Positions 1 through 5,555 of a stretch of 8,859 bases of DNA are shown here, piece by piece. Where the stretch lies: NCBI GenBank assembly GCA_018067265.1, contig JAGPUY010000030.1, positions 1-8,859 on the forward strand, in the 5' to 3' direction. Position 1 is the stretch's first letter. Every line of letters begins with the position of its first letter. The notes beneath the pieces are model-generated. The model had not been told where the DNA came from and did no database searches. It saw nothing but the letters and a program-made list of their open reading frames with translations. Made by a program: the position numbers and the translations under genes. The stretch comes from Oceanihabitans sp. Lineage in GTDB: Bacteria > Bacteroidota > Bacteroidia > Flavobacteriales > Flavobacteriaceae.

Positions 1-357
1 AATATCTATTTCTCGACAATATAATTGTGCTAAATGTGTTTCTCTACCTGTCCATAATGAATAAAAGAAGTAAATTTTATTCTCCACTTTTACTACATTT
101 TCAATATCATAATTTAGAGAAGGCTCCTCATATTTGTTTTCTGAAATTAAAGCTAAAGTTTCCGCATTAAATTTTTGAATTACTACAGATTCTTTTTTGG
201 CTTTTACTATAAGAATATCTTCATCATCATTAAAATAATAACGATTATAAGATTCAAAACTATCATATGGTTTGCTTACGGAATAGTTGTAGTTTTTTTG
301 CGAATAACAAAAAGTAACAAATAAGAATAAGCATGTAAAAGAAAGGTGTTTTAACAT
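1..357 (-). CDS. Secreted protein of unknown function, N-terminal part (runs off left edge)
   Basis: An open reading frame starts at the ATG read from 357 to 355 and stays open for 119 codons to the first base of the window, so the C-terminus is missing. The first 20 residues form a typical signal peptide: MLKHL, then a hydrophobic stretch rich in F, L and T, then CYSQ, with likely cleavage just before or after Gln20. The mature part alternates short hydrophobic strands with acidic and polar turns (for example EDILIVKAKKESVVIQKF at about 46-63 and NKIYFFYSLW at about 93-102). That pattern suggests repeated beta-strands, perhaps a beta-propeller, but the fold is inference from pattern alone. 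I do not recognise the family. The start is the only ATG that gives a full signal peptide. A near-consensus -7 element lies about 18 bases upstream, and the terminator at 412-444 isolates the gene from the next one upstream. Confidence 0.75.
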   Translation of the reverse strand, partial: MLKHLSFTCLFLFVTFCYSQKNYNYSVSKPYDSFESYNRYYFNDDEDILIVKAKKESVVIQKFNAETLALISENKYEEPSLNYDIENVVKVENKIYFFYSLWTGRETHLAQLYCREIDI

Positions 358-374
358 AAAAAAGTATTTAATTA

Positions 375-382
375 TAAACGTA
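375..382 (-). promoter_or_regulatory. Possible -7 promoter element for the left-edge secreted gene
   Basis: Read on the minus strand this is TACGTTTA, a 7 of 8 match to the Bacteroidota -7 consensus TAnnTTTG, and it lies 18 bases before the ATG at 357. No clear TTG-type -33 element sits at the expected distance, so the call is weak. Confidence 0.3.
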
Positions 383-411
383 ACTAATTTTGATTAAAAA
401 AAGAGTAGAAA

Positions 412-444
412 CAAAAAAAAAGCGAACCAATGGGTTCGCTTTTT
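412..444 (-). terminator. Intrinsic terminator, hairpin flanked by A and T tracts
   Basis: A perfect 8-bp stem, AGCGAACC (421-428) with GGTTCGCT (433-440), closes a 4-base loop. The stem is extended by A-T pairs from the A tract before it and the T tract after it. On the minus strand the hairpin is followed by a run of eight or more T, 23 bases beyond the stop of the secreted protein gene at 467-1069, so it most likely ends that transcript. The symmetric flanks would let it work in either direction. Confidence 0.85.
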
Positions 445-466
445 AAATACTAATAATAGCGATATA

Positions 467-1069
467 CTATTTTGTGTTCTTGTAAAGGTGTTTCGCAAAT
501 GCTCTTCCAAAAATGATATACGCATCAGCAATTCGTTGACCAGAATTAAAATCGTAACCACCTTTTCCTTGACCTTCTATTTTTGTGTAATCTACAGAGA
601 ATATAACGTCAGATGGGCTATCTGTTTTGTAAACAGATAAAGTAAGTTCTACTTTAGAGTTTTTTCTAACAATACCAACATTGTATCCAGGATATATGAA
701 GGTAGTATGGATTTTCATCGTGTATTCTGCACCGATGTCTTTACCAACTTTAGCCATTCCATCTTTTATTCTGTCATTAAAAGTTTCAATAAACCTTGGC
801 TCATAAAATTCTTCTCTATCCGAAAACCAAGATGCTTTAAATTTTTCTCCAGTACCTGCTTCTTTTTCTTCACGTTTCGCCATTTTATCTTTTAAAAATG
901 CTTCTTCGCTATCGTATTTAGGGATTTCAAGGTTCGAATAGTCAAATTCTACATTGTATGCGGTGATGCCTTTAAGGCTTTCCCAATCGCCTTTTTGAAC
1001 GTTTGCTTTTTGTGCCAACACGATGGTCGAACAGAATAATACTAAAATAAGAGATAGTTGTTTTTTCAT
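467..1069 (-). CDS. Secreted protein of unknown function, 200 aa
   Basis: The protein has a clear type I signal peptide: MKKQ, a hydrophobic core LSLILVLFCSTIVL, and AQ, with cleavage likely at about Ala19/Gln20. Cys13 is not preceded by a small residue, so it is not a lipobox. The mature protein would be periplasmic or secreted. Residues about 50-80 are charged (KMAKREEKEAGTGEK) and probably helical. Residues about 115-165 look like paired beta-strands. A glycine-rich loop at about 165-178 (GQGKGGYDFNSG) leads into a final helix, RIADAYIIFGRAFAKHL. The beta-rich core plus C-terminal helix resembles other small exported Bacteroidota proteins, but I cannot name a family or function. The gene starts 53 bases after the threonine dehydrogenase stop on the same strand with no terminator between, so read-through or an operon is possible. 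A terminator follows it. Confidence 0.85.
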   Translation of the reverse strand: MKKQLSLILVLFCSTIVLAQKANVQKGDWESLKGITAYNVEFDYSNLEIPKYDSEEAFLKDKMAKREEKEAGTGEKFKASWFSDREEFYEPRFIETFNDRIKDGMAKVGKDIGAEYTMKIHTTFIYPGYNVGIVRKNSKVELTLSVYKTDSPSDVIFSVDYTKIEGQGKGGYDFNSGQRIADAYIIFGRAFAKHLYKNTK

Positions 1070-1122
1070 TTTTATGAATTTAGATTCCCGCTAAAATAAC
1101 TAATATTATGCCAAATTTAAAA

Positions 1123-2073
1123 TTAACCTTTTGTTTTACTTAATTGGGAAAGCATTTCCTTAGTAATATCTTCTAAAGAAAAAGCATGTTTCCAGTTCCA
1201 ATCTTTTTTAGCAGTAGTATCATCTATGCTTTTTGGCCAAGAATCTGCAATAGCTTGTCTGAAATCTGGTTTGTAGGTGATTTTAAAATCTGGAATCTGC
1301 TTTTGTATCGAAGCAGCAATTTCTCTAGGAGTAAAACTAATTGCAGCTAAATTGTATGAAGATCTAATGCTAAGCGTCTCTGGTTCCGCTTGCATAATAT
1401 CTACCGTTGCTTTAATAGCATCATCCATAAACATCATTGGAAGTTTGGTGTCTTCCCTTAAAAAAGATTCGTATGCTTTGTTTTTAAGTGCTTCATGATA
1501 AATCTCTACCGCATAATCTGTGGTTCCTCCTCCAGGTAAAGTTTTCCAACTAATAATTCCAGGATAGCGAATACTTCTAACATCTACGCCATATTTTTCG
1601 TGGTAATATTCGCACCAACGTTCACCAACTTGCTTTGTGATTCCGTAAACCGTTGAAGGTTCCATAATGGTATGCTGCGCAGTGTCTTCTTTAGGAGTTG
1701 TAGGTCCGAAAACAGCAATGCTTGATGGCCAAAAAACGTGATCAATTTGTTTCGTTTTGGCTAAATTTAATACATGAAAAAGAGAATTCATGTTTAAATC
1801 CCAAGCTTCCATCGGGTATTTTTCGCCCGTTGCGCTTAGTAAAGCAGCCATAAGGTAAACGGTTTTCACGTTGTGATTAATGCAACAATCTTTAATCGCA
1901 TTAAAGTTTTTAGCATCTAGAATTACAAAAGGACCAGCGTTTACTAGTTCTAATTTTCTGGTATTAATGTCACTGGCAATAACATTGTCTACACCATAAA
2001 TGTCTCTAAGTTTATACGTAAGCTCAGAACCAATTTGTCCGCAAGCGCCAATAATTAAAATTTTTGAAGTCAT
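1123..2073 (-). CDS. tdh: L-threonine 3-dehydrogenase, short-chain dehydrogenase (SDR) type
   Basis: This cytosolic enzyme oxidises L-threonine with NAD+ to 2-amino-3-oxobutanoate, which glycine C-acetyltransferase (Kbl) normally converts to glycine and acetyl-CoA. The 316-residue length fits the extended-SDR threonine dehydrogenases known from Flavobacterium and animals, not the zinc-dependent type of Escherichia coli. Visible signatures are the NAD-binding GxxGxxG (Gly9, Gly12, Gly15), an acidic residue ending strand 2 (Asp35) as expected for NAD preference, the family-typical ALLSATGEKYP (77-87), WPSSIAVFGPTTP (115-127), the catalytic YxxxK (Tyr143, Lys147), and the substrate-loop motif LPGGGTTDYAVEIYH (179-193). 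The C-terminal region contains SWPKSIDD (278-285), also typical of the family. No kbl gene is adjacent. An AGGA sequence 5 bases before the ATG could act as a ribosome site, and a perfect -7 promoter element lies just upstream. Other NAD-dependent epimerases are the alternative but fit less well. Confidence 0.92.
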   Translation of the reverse strand: MTSKILIIGACGQIGSELTYKLRDIYGVDNVIASDINTRKLELVNAGPFVILDAKNFNAIKDCCINHNVKTVYLMAALLSATGEKYPMEAWDLNMNSLFHVLNLAKTKQIDHVFWPSSIAVFGPTTPKEDTAQHTIMEPSTVYGITKQVGERWCEYYHEKYGVDVRSIRYPGIISWKTLPGGGTTDYAVEIYHEALKNKAYESFLREDTKLPMMFMDDAIKATVDIMQAEPETLSIRSSYNLAAISFTPREIAASIQKQIPDFKITYKPDFRQAIADSWPKSIDDTTAKKDWNWKHAFSLEDITKEMLSQLSKTKG

Positions 2074-2096
2074 TAATTCCTGAAATTTAAGGTGGT

Positions 2097-2104
2097 CAAA
2101 AATA
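2097..2104 (-). promoter_or_regulatory. -7 promoter element for threonine dehydrogenase
   Basis: On the minus strand this reads TATTTTTG, a perfect match to the Bacteroidota TAnnTTTG element. It would give a 5' leader of roughly 15-20 bases before the ATG at 2073. The region about 20 bases further upstream is T-rich but has no clear TTG, so the -33 part is not supported. Confidence 0.55.
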
Positions 2105-2187
2105 ACACGTTTTTAAAGAAGAAAATATAAAATTTGGTTAAAATAATAACAGTCTAAAGTATTTAATAATAAAAGTAAAGAATACAA

Positions 2188-2195
2188 TATATTTG
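2188..2195 (+). promoter_or_regulatory. -7 promoter element for the lipoprotein operon
   Basis: The sequence TATATTTG matches TAnnTTTG perfectly and lies 22 bases before the ATG at 2218, so the leader would be short. The expected -33 region (about 2162-2168) carries only TTTA, which is a weak match. Together with the element at 2097-2104 it makes this a back-to-back promoter region for genes leaving in both directions. Confidence 0.55.
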
Positions 2196-2217
2196 CACAC
2201 ACAATAGTTAATTATAA

Positions 2218-2733
2218 ATGAAAGCATTACTATACATTACCTTCCTGTTTTGTGTTTTTTCATGTAAGGATACAGATGCCACACAAGCGCTAGAAACCAA
2301 TACAGAAGAAACTTCTCTAAAAATAACGAAAGAAGATATTTCTAGACTTAAATATACCCAGTTTATTCTAGATGCCAAAACAAAAAATTCTCCAGAATTT
2401 TGGCAAAAATATTCCGAATTAAGTGATTTAATTTTAAAAGTTAACCAAGCAGATTTATCTTTTTTTAAGGAAAACAATGAATTGTTAATCGCTTTTATTA
2501 CGGACTTAAAAGAAACCATACCAGAAGAAGTGGATACACCAGCGATCAATGCTAGATTAATTGCATTAGAAACACAGATGTTAAAGTTAGAAGGAGTTGT
2601 GAATTTATCGCAGCCGGGAAAAAAAGAAACGCTTTTAGTCGTTAGAGATTTTTTAGCTGCATTTTCAAATCTTAATCTTCAAATAAATAAAAAGTTTGAA
2701 AAGGAAGCTCAAAATATTCAAAAGCCATATTAA
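2218..2733 (+). CDS. Small helical lipoprotein of unknown function, 171 aa
   Basis: The N-terminus (MKALLYITFLFCVFSC) is a type II signal peptide with a lipobox VFSC and lipidated Cys16, so the protein should be anchored to a membrane in the cell envelope. After the Cys comes KDTD, which partly resembles the Lys-acidic-acidic surface-export signal of Bacteroidota lipoproteins but is interrupted by Thr. Residues about 20-35 form an acidic and Thr-rich linker. The rest is almost entirely predicted helix with regularly spaced hydrophobic residues (for example about 40-100 and 108-165), ending in a basic tail KKFEKEAQNIQKPY. I do not recognise a catalytic motif or family. It is the first gene of a two-gene unit: its TAA is followed by one base and then the ATG of the SnoaL-like lipoprotein. 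That spacing suggests translational coupling and a shared process, whose nature is unknown. Confidence 0.85.
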   Translation: MKALLYITFLFCVFSCKDTDATQALETNTEETSLKITKEDISRLKYTQFILDAKTKNSPEFWQKYSELSDLILKVNQADLSFFKENNELLIAFITDLKETIPEEVDTPAINARLIALETQMLKLEGVVNLSQPGKKETLLVVRDFLAAFSNLNLQINKKFEKEAQNIQKPY

Positions 2734-2734
2734 T

Positions 2735-3265
2735 ATGAAACAGGTATATGTATTCCTTTTATTAATAGTAATTACTTCTTGTACTAAGAAAGCCGAAGAA
2801 AAACAGATGGTTTCCTCTTCAGAAATTAAAAAAGAAATTAACACCAATTTAGATGCTTGGCATGTCGCTGCTGCGGAAGCAAACTTGGATACCTACTTTA
2901 ATTTAATGACTAAAGACGGTGTTTTTATAGGTACAGATGCTACCGAAAATTGGCAAAACGAAGCTTTTAGAGCTTATTCAAAACCATATTTTGATAAAGG
3001 GAAAGCATGGAGCTTTACTGCTATAGAAAGAAATATTTACATATCGGAAGATAAAAATATTGCTTGGTTTGATGAATTACTAGATACACAAATGAAAATT
3101 TGTAGAGGATCTGGTGTACTGAAACTAGAAGATAATACATGGAAAATTGCACATTATGTTTTATCTATTGCAATACCTAATGAAAATGTAAATGAGGTCG
3201 TTGCTATTAAGAAAGAATCGGATAGTCTGTACACTAAAAAACTATTGGAGAAAGCTACCTATTAG
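2735..3265 (+). CDS. Lipoprotein with SnoaL/NTF2-like domain, 176 aa
   Basis: The start chosen is the ATG at 2735, because it gives a clean lipoprotein signal peptide: MKQVYVFLLLIVITSC, lipobox ITSC, Cys16. An in-frame ATG 39 bases upstream would add 13 basic residues inside the preceding gene and is unlikely. A short linker is followed by a single NTF2-like domain at about 28-150. Its marks are an initial helix LDAWHVAAAEANLDTYF, the turn MTKDGVFIGTDATENW (58-73), a helix with FRAYSKPYFD (78-87), and then the curved-sheet strands AWFDELLD (110-117) and WKIAHYVLSIAIPNE (136-150). Family members of the SnoaL_3/DUF4440 type are ketosteroid-isomerase-fold proteins, often of unknown substrate. 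The domain would sit on the outer side of the cytoplasmic membrane. No enzymatic activity can be assigned from the sequence. It is the second gene of an operon and is followed by a strong terminator. Confidence 0.9.
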   Translation: MKQVYVFLLLIVITSCTKKAEEKQMVSSSEIKKEINTNLDAWHVAAAEANLDTYFNLMTKDGVFIGTDATENWQNEAFRAYSKPYFDKGKAWSFTAIERNIYISEDKNIAWFDELLDTQMKICRGSGVLKLEDNTWKIAHYVLSIAIPNENVNEVVAIKKESDSLYTKKLLEKATY

Positions 3266-3287
3266 TTTTATTACGTTTTATAAAAGC

Positions 3288-3320
3288 AAAAGCCTTACTA
3301 TTTTTAGTAGGGCTTTTTTT
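3288..3320 (+). terminator. Intrinsic terminator after the lipoprotein operon
   Basis: The arms AAAAGCCTTACTA (3288-3300) and TAGTAGGGCTTTT (3305-3317) pair over 13 positions with one G-T wobble around a TTTT loop, and the right arm runs into seven consecutive T. It lies 22 bases after the SnoaL-like lipoprotein stop and separates that operon from the M13 peptidase gene. Confidence 0.88.
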
Positions 3321-3333
3321 ATTAATATTTTGT

Positions 3334-3359
3334 TAAAGATGTAACTAAATTAATCTTTA
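3334..3359. repeat. Inverted repeat upstream of the M13 peptidase gene
   Basis: The arms TAAAGAT (3334-3340) and ATCTTTA (3353-3359) are perfect 7-bp inverted copies with a 12-base spacer. A second, smaller inverted pair, CTAAA and TTTAG, overlaps it at 3345-3360. The repeat lies just after the terminator and 50-75 bases before the ATG at 3409, where a promoter or operator would be expected. In such AT-rich DNA it could also be chance. Confidence 0.3.
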
Positions 3360-3408
3360 GCAGTCTATTTAACATTAAATTGTAACCAAAATTAAACACT
3401 AATTAAAA

Positions 3409-5499
3409 ATGAAAACCAACTTTAAAAAACTATCACTACTTAGTGCAGTCGCTTTTATAGGTTTAGTATCTTGTAAAGAAGAGCCTAAACAGGAAATTGC
3501 AGTAGTAGAAAAAACGCCAGGAATCAATTTAGATTATATGGATACGAGTGTATCTGCTAGCGAAGATTTTTTCAAACATGTTAACGGAAAATGGCTAGAA
3601 AACAACGAAATCCCAGACGATCAATCTACTTGGGGAAGTTTTCAAGAACTACGTAAAAAAACGGATGAAGATGCTTTGGCTATTTTAAAGTCGGCTATGT
3701 CTAATAATAAAGACCTTGGAAACATTCAAGTGCTTCCTGGTTCTGACCAAGAAAAAGCAGTATTCTATTACCAAACGATAATGGATACTATTAGCAGAAA
3801 TAAAGCAGGTATTGATCCAATAAAACCATACTTAGCAAAAATTGAAGCTATTAAAAATGTGGAAGATTTACAAGCTTTCATGATTGAAATGGAGCCAAAA
3901 GGAGGTGCCGGTTTATATGGGTTTGGTGTTGGTAGTGATCCTAAAGATAGTAATAGAAATGTTGCTTATTTGGGAGGTGGAAGCACCGGATTGCCAGATA
4001 GAGATTACTATGTAAAAGACGATGCAGACTCTAAAGAGAAGCGCGAAAAATATGTAGCACATATAACTAGAATGTTTCAATATTTAGGAGATAGTGAAGC
4101 AGATGCAAATGCGCAAGCAAATCAAATTTTAGCTTTCGAAACTAGATTAGAAGAAGCTAAAATGGACAAGGTAGATCGTCGTGATGCACGTAAACGTTAC
4201 AATCCTCGCGCTATTGCTGAGGTTCAAGAAATGGTTCCTGCAGTAAACTGGAAAAACTTTTTATCTGGTATTGGTGTAAAAGAATTAGACACTGTAATTA
4301 TAGGTGATCTAGGATACTTTAATAGATTACAAGAAGTATTAGCAGATGGTAATGTTAGTGATTGGAAAGCGTATTTAAAATGGGATACTTTTAATGGTGC
4401 TGCTGGATATTTAAGTACGGATATAGAAACTGCTAATTGGGAGTTTTACGGAAAAGAACTTAATGGGTCTAAAGCACAAAGAGCAAGAGATGAACGTGCT
4501 TTAGGATCTTTAAATGGAACAATTGGTGAAGCTTTAGGGAAATTATATGTAGATAAAAAATTCCCGCCAGAAGCGAAAGTGAAAGCAGAAAAAATGATTA
4601 AAAACGTAATTTTAGCTTTCGAACACAGAATTAATAAATTGGATTGGATGAGTCCAGAAACAAAGCAAAAAGCGATTGAAAAACTTCAAGCAACGAAAGT
4701 GAAAATTGCATATCCAGATGTATGGAAAGATTATTCTGCTTTAGACATTAATAGTGTAGAAGATGGTGGTACTTACCTTCAAAATTCTTTAAATACTAGT
4801 GCATGGAACTTTAAGAAAAGTATTGATAAATTAGGGAAACCAGTAGATAAAAGTGAATGGTATATGGCGCCACAAGTGGTGAATGCCTATTTTAATCCTG
4901 CATACAACGAGATTGTTTTTCCTGCGGCTATTTTACAACCACCTTTTTATAACTTTACTGCAGATGATGCTGTAAATTATGGAGGAATTGGAGCGGTTAT
5001 TGGTCATGAAATTTCACATAGTTTTGACGATTCTGGTTCTAGATATGATAAAGATGGAAACTTAAATAACTGGTGGACAGACGAAGATTTAACACAATTT
5101 GAAGGGTTAGGAAAAGCATTAGCAGATCAATATAGCGCTATTGAAGTGTTACCAGAAATCAACATTAATGGAGCCTTTACTTTAGGTGAAAATATTGGTG
5201 ATTTAGGTGGTGTTCTTGCAGCTTATGATGCTTTACAAATGAGTTTTGAAGGAAACAGACCAGCAGATATTGATGGTTATACCGCAGAACAACGTTTCTT
5301 TATGTCTTGGGCAACCGTTTGGAGAACAAAAATGCGTGAAGATGCTTTAAAAACTAGAATTAAAACCGATTCACATTCTCCAGGAATGAATAGAGCGGTA
5401 CAACCTTTATTAAATATAGATGCTTTTTATGAAGCGTTTGGAATTAAAGAAGGAGATAAAATGTACATCGCTCCAGAAGAAAGAGTAAGAATCTGGTAA
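3409..5499 (+). CDS. M13 family (neprilysin/PepO-like) zinc metallopeptidase, lipoprotein
   Basis: This endopeptidase should cleave oligopeptides outside the cytoplasm using one zinc ion. Its 696 residues match the full family length. A lipoprotein signal peptide ends in the lipobox LVSC with Cys22. The next residues are KEE, which resemble the Lys-acidic-acidic surface-export signal of Bacteroidota, so the protein may face the cell exterior. The M13 N-terminal domain starts at about 37 (GINLDYMDTSVSASEDFF, then NGKWLENNEIP) and caps the active site. The catalytic domain has NAYFNP (492-497), a substrate-binding motif, followed by IVFPAAILQPPF. The zinc motif is HEISH (His533, Glu534, His537), with the third ligand Glu594 in ENIGD and Asp598 orienting the site. 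His656 and Arg662 in HSPGMNR correspond to the transition-state His and the Arg of neprilysin. The C-terminus is VRIW, keeping the conserved final Trp. All key residues are intact. The gene appears to be transcribed alone, between two terminators. Confidence 0.96.
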   Translation: MKTNFKKLSLLSAVAFIGLVSCKEEPKQEIAVVEKTPGINLDYMDTSVSASEDFFKHVNGKWLENNEIPDDQSTWGSFQELRKKTDEDALAILKSAMSNNKDLGNIQVLPGSDQEKAVFYYQTIMDTISRNKAGIDPIKPYLAKIEAIKNVEDLQAFMIEMEPKGGAGLYGFGVGSDPKDSNRNVAYLGGGSTGLPDRDYYVKDDADSKEKREKYVAHITRMFQYLGDSEADANAQANQILAFETRLEEAKMDKVDRRDARKRYNPRAIAEVQEMVPAVNWKNFLSGIGVKELDTVIIGDLGYFNRLQEVLADGNVSDWKAYLKWDTFNGAAGYLSTDIETANWEFYGKELNGSKAQRARDERALGSLNGTIGEALGKLYVDKKFPPEAKVKAEKMIKNVILAFEHRINKLDWMSPETKQKAIEKLQATKVKIAYPDVWKDYSALDINSVEDGGTYLQNSLNTSAWNFKKSIDKLGKPVDKSEWYMAPQVVNAYFNPAYNEIVFPAAILQPPFYNFTADDAVNYGGIGAVIGHEISHSFDDSGSRYDKDGNLNNWWTDEDLTQFEGLGKALADQYSAIEVLPEININGAFTLGENIGDLGGVLAAYDALQMSFEGNRPADIDGYTAEQRFFMSWATVWRTKMREDALKTRIKTDSHSPGMNRAVQPLLNIDAFYEAFGIKEGDKMYIAPEERVRIW

Positions 5500-5520
5500 G
5501 ATGCTTAAGAGGTAATAAAT

Positions 5521-5555
5521 AAAAAAGGGCAACGCATTAGAGTTGCCCTTTTTTT
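5521..5555. terminator. Bidirectional terminator between convergent peptidase genes
   Basis: The arms AAAAAAGGGCAAC (5521-5533) and GTTGCCCTTTTTT (5542-5554) are perfect inverted copies around an 8-base loop. T runs follow on both strands. It starts 21 bases after the M13 stop, and its right end overlaps the stop codon of the M28 gene at 5554-5556, so it can serve both transcripts. Confidence 0.9.

Noticed and set aside
707..895. Plus-strand open frame of 62 codons, rich in Phe, Ser and Cys
   Set aside because: It lies wholly inside the secreted protein gene on the other strand, and its composition is that of an antisense shadow.
1010..1069. Lipobox at Cys13 of the 200-residue secreted protein
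   Set aside because: The residues before the Cys are VLF, with no small residue at -1, and a good type I cleavage site follows at Ala19-Gln20.
1070..1122. TATTTTAG on the minus strand as a promoter for the secreted protein gene
   Set aside because: It matches TAnnTTTG at 7 of 8 positions, but the nearest TTTG is only 13 bases upstream, too close for a Bacteroidota -33 element, so I did not call it.
1277..1498. Plus-strand open frame of 73 codons with hydrophobic segments
   Set aside because: It is antisense to the well-supported threonine dehydrogenase, with no promoter or family signature.
2208..2549. Minus-strand open frame of 113 codons
   Set aside because: It is antisense to the lipoprotein gene, which has a lipobox, a promoter element and operon context; the minus frame is Ser-rich without any recognisable motif.
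2665..2847. Minus-strand open frame of 60 codons across the junction of the two lipoprotein genes
   Set aside because: It is a shadow spanning the end of one real gene and the start of the next, with no supporting signal.
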